Program-made: the position numbers and the translations under genes
Origin: Phytopythium helicoides
Taxonomy: Eukaryota; Oomycota; Peronosporomycetes; Pythiales; Pythiaceae
NCBI GenBank assembly: GCA_024867545.1
Contig: JANFNE010000006.1
Location: 1 to 64,000, forward strand
DNA length: 64,000 nt
Direction: 5' to 3'
Part shown: positions 49,610 through 60,083 of the stretch, piece after piece
Position numbering within the stretch: position 1 is the stretch's first letter
Layout of the letters: each line of letters starts with the position of its first letter
Notes under the pieces: generated by a model
What the model saw: the letters and a program-made list of their open reading frames with translations, nothing else
What the model was told of the DNA's origin: nothing
Databases searched by the model: none

Positions 49610-50334
49610 ATGGCGCCGCCGCTGCGCCTCGGCCGCCGCCTGCTGCACGTGCGCGCGCCTCGCTCGGCCGCGCAGAACGCGCAGCTGCTGGCGGAGCTTG
49701 AGCGGCGGCTGCAGGACCCGCAGGCGCGCCAGCGACTGGCCGTGCTGCTGGCGCCAAACGCGGCGCGCAACCTCGCGAGAGCGCTCAACGCGCTGCCAGA
49801 GTCGCCCATCCCCGCGGCCGCGCCCAGCGTCGGCGCCGATGGGAAGGTCACGCTGCAGGCGCTGCGGTTTGTGGCGCTGGCGCACGGACTGCCGTTCGTG
49901 GGCTTCGGCTTCGTGGACAACTTCCTCATGATCCTGGCAGGGGACTACATCGACCTCACGCTTGGCGTCTCGCTCGGCATCTCGTCCATGGCGGCTGCCG
50001 CGCTCGGAAACACCATTTCGGACGTGGCAGGACTAGGCCTTGGCAATGTTGTCGAGGACATTTGCGCGCGTTTGGGGCTGCCCAACCCCAACCTGACGCC
50101 AGAGCAGGTACTGCAACTCTTCGTCTGCTGCAAATGCCATTGCTTGGCAGCTCATCTCGTGTTGTGCTTCAGATGCTGCTGCCCAGAACGCGAGTGGCTA
50201 AAGTTGTGGGCAGCTCCGTGGGCGTCACGATTGGTTGCCTACTGGGCATGGCGCCACTACTCTTCATAGAGACGCGCGAGGACCAGGAGCCATCCAACCG
50301 GAGGGAGCTTGAACCTTCTCCAACTGATTTGTGA
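49610..50334 (+). CDS. TMEM65: TMEM65-like mitochondrial inner membrane protein
   Basis: About 219 residues from join(49610..50107,50173..50334); the 65 bp intron (GTACTG..TTCAG) joins LTPEQ to MLLPRTRVAK. The conserved TMEM65 core is plain: GFGFVDNFLMILAGDYIDL, LGISSMAAAALGNTISDVAG and, after the intron, VGVTIGCLLGMAPLLF, giving about three membrane spans. From ATG 49610 the start MAPPLRLGRRLLHVRAPRS is a good mitochondrial presequence, which decides between this start and the longer upstream frame. TMEM65 is a mitochondrial inner-membrane protein linked in animals to sodium/calcium exchange and respiratory function. It is divergent from RPIA. Confidence 0.92.
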
Positions 50335-50870
50335 GTCTTTCCGTCAGGAAGCTGTTGTAGAAGCAGAACAAATCTATCCTCCGCGGCATTCGCAAGCGGT
50401 TATTGCTTCATTGTCCTATCAGTAATGCTACGCCCACATGGGGTAATTGCATCGTCATCCTGTCGGAAATTGAAATGCTCTGTTCACCTTTGAGTGTCTT
50501 GACGGGACGCTATGCAATTTATGAAGGACAACGCATTCTCAAGCGCAACAACAAGAAATTGCAATAGCTTATGTAGAACTACATCGCAAAAACAATTATC
50601 TAATTGTTACATTGAATTGGATTATGTCGTAGCTGACAAAGAACCTTGGCTTCGGCTCTTTGTTGGTCGTTGACAGCGTCGTCTACATCTGCTCAAACCA
50701 AGCATCTGTTGCAGAAGAAGCGCATTGTCTTGCAGTTTGATTCGCATTGCTACAAAGGTGTTGTTCAAATTGACTCCTATTAGAGCACATGACTCGGGCA
50801 TATTTTTTCATGATTCATGTCTACAATGTTCGCTTCTTCATGCCTTCTATTCTCAGCTTATGCATGGATT
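50335..50870. other. AT-rich intergenic region
   Basis: About 535 bp, clearly AT-richer than the TMEM65 gene, between its 3' end and the last exon of pseudogene copy d. No coding potential recognised apart from very short frames. Confidence 0.45.
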
Positions 50871-52413
50871 TCACATTTTATCCGATTTGTCAGTGTACAG
50901 CCAAGTAAACTGGAAGCTGAAGTCGGCACCTACGTACGATCATGACGTTAGTATCACTTCCAAAATTGCATGAAACGCAACACCATCGCACCGAAGTGGT
51001 CAAGGAGACCTTGAACAGTATACACGACCCAAATAATCAACCCAGAGTGAGTCAACGCCCATCGCGACTCAAGAACCATGCCAAGTTGAGCGGTAGGAGA
51101 AAACCTTAGACGCTTTTGGAGAATCCTATCGAGTAGGATTAGTGAAATAAACTCCAAAAACCCATACGACAGCATTCGGAGTGTCATTGACCCAATGTTG
51201 CCAACATTAGCGCTGGCAAGCTGAAAGCAGTAAGATCTTTTTGGAGAATGAACCATAGCAACTGTGTACACCGCTATCATGCACAATCTCCAAAGTAAGT
51301 CGTCAGCCAACAAGACGAGTAATATACGGGAAGAAACTTACTGTAGATGATAGGCACAACAACTTCAACAAGTTCTCCAAGCATAGTAAATTCGGTCAGA
51401 TGAAGAAAGTGAAGAGAGGCTGCAATGTACGCAGCCTGAGCAGCTCCTGGCGGAGTTCGAGGTGATGCGCTACTTGATATTCTGCTACTCCAACTTCTAT
51501 TCATCACGGAAAAATCGCGGTGCATGGTGCTCTTCTCAGTTTCAGCCTGCCCATTAGTGATTACTTGCGTTGATGTCCCAGTCATAATCTGAGCATGCTG
51601 GTGAGGAGTGACGTGAACTTTAGACGTACTTCGAACAAGAGACTGTTTTTGGCCACCGCAATAGCAATTGGGACTATAGTTCGTCCTTTCTGTTAAAGGT
51701 TGAACCGTTGGCGAGCTCTCCCCTGGGATGTGCTCAGCGTGCTCAAGAGATATAAGAGTCACAGCTCTATCAATCAATAAGAGATGGAGAAGCGAGTCGA
51801 AACGCATAATTGTAGAGTGGGTAAATGACAAACCACAAAAGATGCTACCATCCATTCTTTAAGCGATTTGGTCGCCTTGGGGTTAAAAGATGCGACGAAA
51901 TGAAAACACACCGACGATTACCCAGAGCGTCCCAATGCTTGGAATTGATATAATCGGCATAATGAACGGTACTGGGAATCCAATTGTTATCGCGCAAATG
52001 TACCCTATGGCTACTGCTACCGACGTAGCACACGTCGCTGCGAAGAGCCCTTGCACTAGTGTTAAATCAAGGAGGTACACCCCGAAATTGGCCATCGTTA
52101 TAAAGCACACAGATTGAATAAAGCTGACTATGGCGAATCGGATCCAAAAGACAACATTATTGTCAGATCCAGCAGTCGGGGAGTTGAGTGGTGCAAGCTC
52201 CATCAAAGTGATTATCGCGATAACAGGACACGGCATGATCAAGAGTAAAGCAGCAAGGCGTCTAGGTGTAAACTTGTTGTTGATATAATCTTGAAGGGAC
52301 TGAAGTCGAAGAGTGGAATAGTGTCCCTGGCGCTCTATCTGTGCTGATTGAAGCAGACGTAGTGCATTTGCAAATGCGCTTCGAATGGGTGCTTCGGAAT
52401 CACACCCAGACAT
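50871..52413 (-). pseudogene. Membrane family 2, copy d: disrupted and internally deleted
   Basis: Start ATG 52413 (MSGCDSEAPIRSAFANALRL), exon 2 50992..51273 (282 bp, as in the other copies), exon 3 50871..50929 giving GADFSFQFTWLYTD. Exon 1 reads normally through LLQSAQIERQGHYS, LMELAPLNSPT and IGFPVPFIM to FSFRRIF, then stops: the bases TTTTAACCCC show a small deletion that shifts ANPxATxSLKEW out of frame near 51890. About 40 codons further, the sequence jumps from the YNYAFRLAS position straight to the (V/L)IDRA position, a loss of roughly 400 bp. Downstream, LLHLTEFTMLGELVEVVVPIIY and both introns are preserved. Confidence 0.85.
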
Positions 52414-53454
52414 CGATTTCACAATGTTTCCTTTGCAATAATACGTGGTCGGACAAGAGCGACGAGATGAGGTACAAAATTGACGACTCTCGGAGAGATG
52501 ACTAAAAGCGGTTTGAAATAGATATGATGTGAGTTCCGCATCCTGCAGTTCAAGTGACTCGAAATAGACTGCATAATGTTGTATACCTTCAAAAACTTGG
52601 AGTTTTGAACTCACAGCAAGTTGATTCGCCTGGTCAAACGGAAAGCTACAGCAAGCCAACTTCATCTTATTCGAGGTACGCAGATTGAACACCAGGAAAT
52701 GTTTCATTCATCGTTTAACCCGTACTAACATCTCGGTGCAGTGGTTATGGGCACTCGTCCCGGGACGTGAGATGGCTATGAAACTCTACCAGCGCCCGCA
52801 TGCGAACGCCAGTGGATCTTTCCACTCACGGAATCTTTGAAAGTCGCGCGATTTGGGTTGTCTGGCATCACCTCCTTGGTCACCATCGTCTCCTTCGCCT
52901 TTATCGTCTCCATCGTCTCCATCTTCACTCGCTGGCGCCAGGACTGAACGCCCGTCGCCTGTCTGCGTAATGCCGCCCTCCGTCTTGAGTCCGCGAACCC
53001 CGCGGGTCTCCAACTGAATCAACGGCGCAGTGATAGTTCGGGAGGATTCGGCCTTGGTCACTGTGGGAACAGAGCAAGGAAACCCGAACCAGCTGGCCGT
53101 GGAAAAAGGATCAGCGATGCTTACAGGCAAGGAGTCGCCGAGACTGCGAGCTGACAAGGTCGAAGAAAGACTTGGCAGCGCCGCTCCTATCCGTCGTCGT
53201 CGTCGAAAGGCTCAGGCTGCTTGGAGTAGCTTCGTGGCCCTGGGTCGTGATCCGGGAAATGCGACCGCTTGGACTCCATCTTGCAAATTTATGACTGAGA
53301 GAAGTACGCTTGGACTCGAATGGCTCGCCCTTGCCGAGAGTGCAAGTTGAATTCCTCAAGCTTTCGTGAAATCCCTCCCTTTTCACTTGCGAAATGAATT
53401 CAAAGTTAGATGAACTTCATCCTCCATCCTCTATCGTTCATGCACCATAACGAA
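52414..53454. other. Intergenic region with unassigned overlapping ORFs
   Basis: About 1.04 kb. Frames at 52786-53157 (-), 53111-53386 (-) and 53030-53350 (+) overlap each other. The first has an Asp/Gly-rich run (EDGDDGDDKGEGDDGDQGGD). None has a recognised domain, and none begins with a strong start context that I can defend. A small gene on the minus strand cannot be excluded. Confidence 0.35.
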
Positions 53455-53715
53455 ATCGCATCGAAGTTTGGATCGGAATTTGGATCGAACATCATCGTTG
53501 GCCACAAGCATCTCGCGACCTTCAAGCAGAGTCACCTGGATGGCCAGGTACTTAGCTCTGCGACTCGCGTCAAGCACAACCATCTACAACAACCAGTGCA
53601 GATTCAGCGCGTTAGATGCTCTCACGCACGCGTTTGAGCTGTTCTTCAATCATTGCACGGGTACAATGGCAGACCTTTGGCTTGGGTGGAGTATAGTGCG
53701 TACTAGAGCTGGAGC
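53455..53715 (-). pseudogene. Decayed fragment of the AIFM2/FSP1-like gene
   Basis: The minus strand still reads, in broken frame, EEQLKRVRE, then after a deletion VTLLEGREMLVANDDVRSKF, matching the intact gene at about 39540-39750. The stretch that encodes the second Rossmann motif (GGGAVGCE) is deleted or scrambled, and both ends of the gene are missing. It lies between membrane-family copies d and e, so the same region has received pieces of the 39-42 kb neighbourhood. Confidence 0.8.
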
Positions 53716-54050
53716 AGGAGCTGGATATTGACATTTTTGAAGATGACGGCTTTCATCAGAGAAGGGTGGGGGATCCACGTATTAAAAGAGGATCTCATAC
53801 CAATACCGCGCTTTGTGCGACCATCAACTTGATCACATGCCACTTGCGAATCGTGGTTTGTGAGGACATCATGGTCCTTCAAGGGCATATGCCACAGAAT
53901 TTGTGGGATAAATCGAGTTCGTTTGAGGTTCGTATATTCAAGCATAAATAGTCAGAGAAGACCGATTGTGGACTTACATGCATTGTCTAATTTCAGCGTG
54001 AGCTAGAGCCAACACTGACAACATGTTACACTCCCATATTTGTCATCAGA
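53716..54050. other. Upstream region of membrane family 2 copy e
   Basis: About 335 bp, AT-rich, no supported gene. It presumably contains the promoter of copy e; short frames on both strands lack any known motif. Confidence 0.4.
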
Positions 54051-55907
54051 ATGACAAGGAGTCAAATAGAGAGCTACCAAGAGTTGGCTTGGCAAGGAAA
54101 GACAACCATCTGGAGCGCAAGTGAATACGTGCTTCAGCTCCTTCAGTCTACACGGATCGAGTACCAGGGCCAATATTCTTTGGATCGACTGCGCACATTT
54201 CAAGCCTATGCGACAAACTTATTCACAACAAAGCGTCTCGCTGCCGTACTCTTCATGATGCCGTGGCCAAGTATCATTATAATTGTACTAATGGAGCTAG
54301 CTCCACTCAACCCACCATCCTCTAGATCACGTGACAACACTGTGTTCTGGATTCGCTTCGCAGCGGTCAGCTTCGTCATCAGTGTTTGCTACGTCACGAT
54401 TGCTCAAACTACAGTGCATCTCCTTGAGTTGACATTTTGTCAAGTTTTGTGCACAGCAGGCATCGGCACTGCAGCATCGACAGGGACTGCGAACATCCTC
54501 GCAACGGTGGTTGGATTTCCGGTTCCATTTACGATGGTAGTCGCTGCAGGTCCGTGGCTAGTGTCTTTATGGTTGGTCATGGGCGTGTTGTCCTTCCGCC
54601 GCATATTTGCCAACCCTGAAGCCACCTTATCACTCAAAGAATGGGTTACCGCATGTGCGATTGGTTCCTCCCAACTGATCGTGTACCCATTGTACAACTA
54701 TGCATTTCGCAGTGCATCTCCAACGGGACAAACTGGACTCTCGATTATACTGGGTACAGCAAAGGCTGGCTACAGGTACTTTGTTGGGAAAACGATCAAG
54801 CTGCAAAGCGACTATCAACCAGAAATTGTGACTTACAATGTTGAGATCGCTCATGCCATGTTCCTTGCATTTACCATGCAGAACGCCAGCTCTATTATTA
54901 CAGTTGGTGTCCTGCTAATGATCGATCTCGTTCATGCGATCGTTGTGATTTACGACGTGAATATCATTGCTCGCAAACTCCGTCGTTTGGACGCAGCAAT
55001 TCGAATGAAGAGGAAAGAACCACCACAACAAACATGCTCTGTTATCGATCGAGCATTGGCACTTGCTTCATGTGAACTGATCGGCCGAGGCCCAGCTGTG
55101 AAGATTCTCAATAATTTGATTCCGCATGCCAGCGATCTCAACAAAAGAGATAAAGTTAAACAGGGACTAACGAGCAAATTCGCAAAAGTCCGTGTTGCAT
55201 CCTCATCGAATTTAGTATCTCTGGCGGTTATCACTCCGATGCCTGCCATTTCTCACTCAATCAATATTCAAAACACAACTCGTTGTGTCGGGAGAGTACA
55301 AGACAAATCGTCCAAAGTAAAACCACTCAATGAGATGGAATCTGAATATGTTGCTACAACACTTCATCTTCTTCATCTCACTGAATATACCATGCTCGGA
55401 GAACTCGTCGAAGTCGTCGTTCCAATAATTTACAGTAAGGCACTCTACTTTCTCCGCGTACCTTTGATATTGAGTCTAACGGGAATTGGTAGCTTCGTAT
55501 GTAGGTGTGATGATTCACCTACCAAACCGAGTATACTGCTCTCAACTATCGGAAACCTCAGTCAGCAACATCGACTCCATAGCGCTCAGAATGCTTTCAT
55601 ACGGATTTCTGGAACTCGTGTCGCTCATATTGCTGGATAAAATTCTTCGAAACCGGCTTGGTTTCTCACCAGCAGCACAGCTCGCGATGGTACTCGAAAC
55701 TCGCTCGGCTACAGTGCACGCAGCATTCGTAATGTGGGTCGTGCACACGGTTCAAGCACTTCTCGATCACTATGGTGCGTCGTAGTTTGTAGTTGCAAAT
55801 GAAACGTTGTTGGTGCTGGAAGTGTTGAACTCACATTGACGATGTATGCAGGAGCTGATTTCAGCTTTCAGTTTGCATGGCTACACAATAACACTACAAA
55901 TGCTTAG
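54051..55907 (+). CDS. Multi-pass membrane protein family 2, copy e (intact)
   Basis: 573 residues from join(54051..55434,55493..55774,55852..55907). Introns are GTAAGG..GGTAG (with TCTAAC) and GTGCGT..TGCAG. Without the first intron the frame would run on and end at 55640 with unrelated residues. Exon 1: N-terminal LLQSTRIEYQGQYSLDRL, then hydrophobic segments from about 62 to 310 with LMELAPLNPPSS, FWIRFAAVSF, VGFPVPFTMV, FSFRRI, YPLYNYAF, EIVTYNVEIAHAMFLAFTMQ, followed by a hydrophilic region (about 315-450) and LLHLTEYTMLGELVEVVVPIIY. Exon 2 (282 bp): HLPNRVYCSQL, ALRMLSYGFLELVSLILLDK, VVHTVQALLDHYG. Exon 3: GADFSFQFAWLHNNTTNA. Probably 8-10 membrane spans. No enzyme or transporter signature is recognised; related proteins of unknown function are common in oomycetes. 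Confidence 0.85.
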
Positions 55908-56145
55908 CAGGGCACCACTAACTAAACTGACTTGGAAATAAGACTGCGTATGCACTATTACAGTTTTTGTTGTACCGTGCTTTCAGTGACACCAATATTG
56001 TAAGATAAGCTCGAGGTTTTAGTGTTGAGTACGCCAGTTGTGCGTGAAATGAAGACAAAAAGCTTCTCATCCATTTCTGGTATAACGGGCTTGGTAGTGT
56101 CTACTTTGCTTCGAATTTCAGGGTTCGTAAGGATATCTCAAAACA

Positions 56146-57964
56146 TTATGCTGCAGCCGTCGAATTGCTATGCAACCATGCAAACTGGAAGCTGAAATCA
56201 GCACCTGAAATTATGCATAGCATATACGTTAGAATCTATAGTGATAAACGAAATTCATCAGCATCAGCCAACCGTAATGCTCGATAAGTCCTTGAACGGT
56301 GTAAACAACCCAGATCACGAACCCTGCCTGCACGGAGGTCCAGTGAGACTCAAGCACCATCGCGAGTTGGGCAGCTGGTGAGAATTTTAGTCGGCGTTTT
56401 AGGATTGAGTCTAACGTGACGAGTGACAAGAGCTCAAGCAACCCGTAAGCTAGCATTTTGAAAACCGTAGGCCCCATTTTGTCGCTGTCTAGGGCTGAAA
56501 GCTGTGAGCAATAGATTCGATTTGGGAGATATATCATCACAATAGTATAAGCGGCTGTTAAGTGGGTTAGTATATGTTTTCATCCGAGATACAGTAAATG
56601 AAAAAGAAGCACAACTTACTGTAGATGACGGGAACGGCGAATTCGACAAGCTCCCCTAGCATGGTGAACTCGGTAAGATGCAGAAGTCGGAGAGTTGTTG
56701 CAATGTACTCGGATTCCGCACGACCAAGAGGTAGTTGTGATTCTGATATGCTTCTACATTTTTCAACACCTGCAGTGCTGCTAGAATGAATTAAAACAGC
56801 ATCACGAATTGCTGCGTGCTTCAGGCTAGTTGACGGTTCAACATGGATCTTTGCAGTATTTTTCGTCTGTTTTCCTGAATATTGTCTGCAAAAGCGATTT
56901 GGTTGGCTTTTCCAAACTTCGCTGGCACACCTTGAACCATTCAATTTGAGTGAGCTGCAAGCTGTTCCCTGTTCCCACGAAATCATATCGACAGCGCAGT
57001 CCACTATTGACCTGTCTTGAGATGGTTTCGTCTCATGAATACGAATTGCTTGATCTAATGTTTCTAGCCGCTGCATCATCCTATGTACTTCGTAAATCAC
57101 AGAGCTTGAGTGCAGGATGTCAATCATCAATAACACCACCACCGTCGAGGTGGAAGTAGCATTTTGCATTGTAAATGTTACGAACATAGCATGACCAATC
57201 TCGGCATTAAATGTCACGATTTCGGCTTTGTCATCGGCTTGCTGCTTTATTATTTTGCCCATGGCATACTTGTATACGATTTTCATGATAGCTGGGACAA
57301 ATGACAGCGCAGTTTGCCCCGCTGGAGTTGCCAGTCGAAACGCGTAGTTGTAAAAAGGGTAAACAAAAAACTGTGTTGCGACCAATCCAGAAACATGGTG
57401 CCACTCCTTCAGCGATAAGATGGCTTCAGTATTAGCCAAAATGCGGCGAAAGGAAAGGCCACCCATGATTATCCATTGAATCATCATCCCGGGAACCGAG
57501 GCGATCGTTATTGCAAATGGAACAGGAAAGCCGATCTTAATTGAGCATATGTAAACAACTCCTACGGACACTGCAGTCGCGATTGCTACAGTCAGAACAC
57601 CTTGCAAAAGCGTTATATTCAGCAAAGGCACACCGATGTGGGTCATTGTGATGTAGCACACGCCCATGATTGTCATGACCGAGGCAAATCGAATCCAGAA
57701 TACAATATTGTCGTCTGCTCCTGACGAAGGAGGGTTGAGAGGAGCAAGTTCTAACAGTATCACGATTGCAATGCTTGGCCATGGTGTGATCAAGAGTAAC
57801 GCAGCGAGTCGTCTACGCGTGAACTTGTTGTTGACATAGTCTTGAAGCGACCGAAGACGATGATTGGAGTATTCACCCTGATGCTCGATCTGCGCAGACT
57901 GAATGAAATTCAGTGCACTTGAAGTCGCACTCTGAACGCGTGTTGCGGAGCTGTGCCGAGGCAT
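56146..57964 (-). CDS. Multi-pass membrane protein family 2, copy f (intact)
   Basis: About 561 residues from complement(join(56146..56204,56273..56554,56620..57964)), ATG 57964 (MPRHSSATRVQ); the frame reaches back to a TTG only. Introns: GTAAGT..ACAG (65 bp) and GTTGGC..TTCAG (68 bp). Exon 2 is again 282 bp. Landmarks: FIQSAQIEHQGEYSNHRLR, LLELAPLNPPSSG, VFWIRFAS, IGFPVPFAI, LSFRRI, YPFYNYAFRLAT, EIVTFNAEIGHAMFVTFTMQ, LLHLTEFTMLGELVEFAVPV, LPNRIYCSQL, VVYTVQGLIEHYG and the end GADFSFQFAWLHSNSTAAA. It is convergent with copy e; their 3' ends are about 240 bp apart. Function unknown. Confidence 0.85.
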
Positions 57965-58128
57965 GATTCCTGAGGAAGTTCCTTCCTGTGGCAAGATTAC
58001 ACAGCTGAAGAGATTTGTTTGCCGATGGGCAACTTGGGCTCAAATTAGACGTGGAGAGAGACAAAACTGTCCAACATTTGGTGGCAGACACCTCGTGCTG
58101 AACGATGGAGCCGTGGAGTGCGGAAGGC

Positions 58129-58368
58129 TCAGAGGTAAAATTCTGTTTCCATCATTTGATAGCTGCTCATATTTCCCTTCGCAGCCAGCAGCGCATTCGA
58201 AAAGCACTTCACGCCTGATTGTGTGGACAGGCAGGAGAGACTGACTATCAACACTAGGATCAGTTGTTGAAGGCTCGTCAAGGGCATGTCAGTCAATAGA
58301 TTTCTCATCTTGGCATCGGCGAAGGCCGTCATAACTCCCCACAACTGAGCCTCAAATAGCTGCGTCAT
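58129..58368 (-). CDS. Small ORF, doubtful
   Basis: 79 codons from ATG 58368 (MTQLFEAQLWGVMTAFADAK), with one Leu/Ile/Val-rich segment (TSLQQLILVLIVSLSCLS) that could cross a membrane. The frame is open upstream to a GTG at 58437, and the extra residues (VFARNPEDEQLAM) look protein-like, so the true start may be in an unrecognised upstream exon. It is divergent from ADAT1. No family recognised; it may be non-coding. Confidence 0.3.
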   Translation of the reverse strand: MTQLFEAQLWGVMTAFADAKMRNLLTDMPLTSLQQLILVLIVSLSCLSTQSGVKCFSNALLAAKGNMSSYQMMETEFYL

Positions 58369-58521
58369 CGCTAACTGTTCATCTTCGGGGTTGCGAGCGA
58401 AGACTGAAACCCTGCTCGACGTGCTCGCGACAACCACAGAAACTTGACCCAGTTGCAGTCACTAACCCGAGGACTCGTGCTCTCCCCACACAAGTCTTCA
58501 TTGCATCATCTTCCAATTGAC

Positions 58522-60060
58522 ATGCAAGCCGCCGAGCAGGTGTCCAAGGCTGCGCTCGACTGGTTCAAGGCCACGCCTACAGCGCAGCGACGGGTTCCAT
58601 TGCACCAGCAGTGGACTGTACTAGCCGCATTCGTGCTGAGGGACGAGAGTAGCGGCAAGTGCCGCGTTTTGGCGGCCTCCACGGGCAACAAGTGCGTTGG
58701 CAGGCGAGAGCTCGACGCCAGTGGGCTCGTGGTGCTCGACTGCCACGCCGAAGTGCTGGCTCGGCGCTCCTTGCTGCGCTACTTGTACGCTGAAGCGGCG
58801 AGTTTCCAATTGAATGGACGGGAGACGGCGTCGTCGTCTGCATTCGAATGGGACACTGGTGCTCGTCGGCTGAAGCTGCGCGAGCAGTTCCGACTGCATC
58901 TGTACATCAGCGAGGCGCCGTGCGGAGATGCTGCCATCTACGCACTGCGGGAGGATGTTGTGGACGCGCTGGTGAGCCAACGAGTCGAGCGAGAACAGGT
59001 GAATGATACAGTGGAGCGGAGCGCGCTGAGGTTGACAGGAGCCAAGACACGAGCTGTAGACCCGAGCGACTCACAGCCGTCGGCTAAGCGCGCTCGCACA
59101 GACGTCACCGACGGACTCAGTGAAGACAAATTTGCCCAGGCAGTGGGTGTGGCGCGCGTCAAGTCGGGGCGCTCCGATCTTCCTGAAGACAAGCGGACGC
59201 TGTCCATGAGCTGTTCGGACAAGCTTGCCAAGTGGCACGCAACCGGTGTGCAGGGCACACTGCTGCTCAAGTTCTTTACACCTGTCAGATGTTCATCGAT
59301 TGTAGTCTCACAAGATCCTCGTGCAGCTTCTACCGATGCACAGCTCAAGGCGATGAATCGCGCAATTGTGGATCGAGTTGAAGCAATCAAGTGCTCGCCA
59401 ACTCCTTCATGCCACTGCGCAGTTGTCTCCAGCACCTTTGATCGAAGCAAATCTAGCGATTCTTCATCACCGCTACAGCCGTCACCGCTTGCACTCAATT
59501 GGACTTGCCATGAACAGCATTGGCCAACATTTGAAAAAAAAGGAGAGATGACATCACCTGAAGTGGATGAACGATGGGCAGCAAAATTCTTTCATGCGAC
59601 CGATGTCGAGGTGCTGATGGGGGCGACTGGTCTTAAGCAAGGCGCCAAGAAGGCAACCAAGCTTGATTTCGTGGGACTTGATCGTGTGTCATCACGGCTG
59701 GCAAAGCGAAACTTCTTCAGAGCTTTCTTTTATGTTGATCGGTTGGTATACCGTGAGCTACGTAGCGGATCGTGCCCTGAAAGCGCTAGCAAAGGGCCAT
59801 TTTCACCACGGAACGTGAGCGAACTCTCGTACCAAAAGGTAAAAGAGGACATATTGTCATCGCAATCACTTTCAGACGAAGCAAAAGCGTCAAAGGAGTG
59901 TGCAGAGTACCTCAACTGCAAAACTCGCTTCTCTACTGACTTCCAGGGCTGGGTCGGCGTGCCGCTGGAGTTCAAATTATTCTCACTCGTAGCCTCTTCG
60001 AAGAACAAGGAGGAAGTACCCGTATTAGCAGTAGCAGGTCAAAGCACAACAACTTCGTGA
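58522..60060 (+). CDS. ADAT1: ADAT1-like tRNA adenosine deaminase
   Basis: 512 residues from ATG 58522; the frame extends to a TTG at 58444 but 58522 is the first ATG. Single exon, length close to the family. ADAT1 deaminates A37 to inosine in tRNA-Ala. The ADAR/ADAT1 deaminase domain shows the zinc ligands and catalytic Glu in DCHAEVLARRSLLRYL, SEAPCGDAAIYAL, and MSCSDKLAKWHATGVQG. The N-terminal TVLAAFVL and ASTGNKCVG are also typical. An insert of about 75 residues (around 165-235) between the second and third zinc motifs is Asp/Arg-rich and probably disordered. The C-terminus (FSTDFQGWVGVPLEFKLFSL) matches the family end in style. It is tail to tail with a TRF4-like gene, 23 bp apart. Confidence 0.92.
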   Translation: MQAAEQVSKAALDWFKATPTAQRRVPLHQQWTVLAAFVLRDESSGKCRVLAASTGNKCVGRRELDASGLVVLDCHAEVLARRSLLRYLYAEAASFQLNGRETASSSAFEWDTGARRLKLREQFRLHLYISEAPCGDAAIYALREDVVDALVSQRVEREQVNDTVERSALRLTGAKTRAVDPSDSQPSAKRARTDVTDGLSEDKFAQAVGVARVKSGRSDLPEDKRTLSMSCSDKLAKWHATGVQGTLLLKFFTPVRCSSIVVSQDPRAASTDAQLKAMNRAIVDRVEAIKCSPTPSCHCAVVSSTFDRSKSSDSSSPLQPSPLALNWTCHEQHWPTFEKKGEMTSPEVDERWAAKFFHATDVEVLMGATGLKQGAKKATKLDFVGLDRVSSRLAKRNFFRAFFYVDRLVYRELRSGSCPESASKGPFSPRNVSELSYQKVKEDILSSQSLSDEAKASKECAEYLNCKTRFSTDFQGWVGVPLEFKLFSLVASSKNKEEVPVLAVAGQSTTTS

Positions 60061-60083
60061 TTTCTATTGAGAAATACCAGCAT

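Noticed and set aside
53030..53350. 106-residue plus-strand frame
   Set aside because: Overlaps two minus-strand frames, no domain, no conserved start; no reason to prefer any of them.
55435..55640. Continuation of copy e's exon 1 frame to 55640
   Set aside because: The conserved exon 2 sequence is in another frame after a good GTAAGG..TAG intron; the read-through residues match no paralog.
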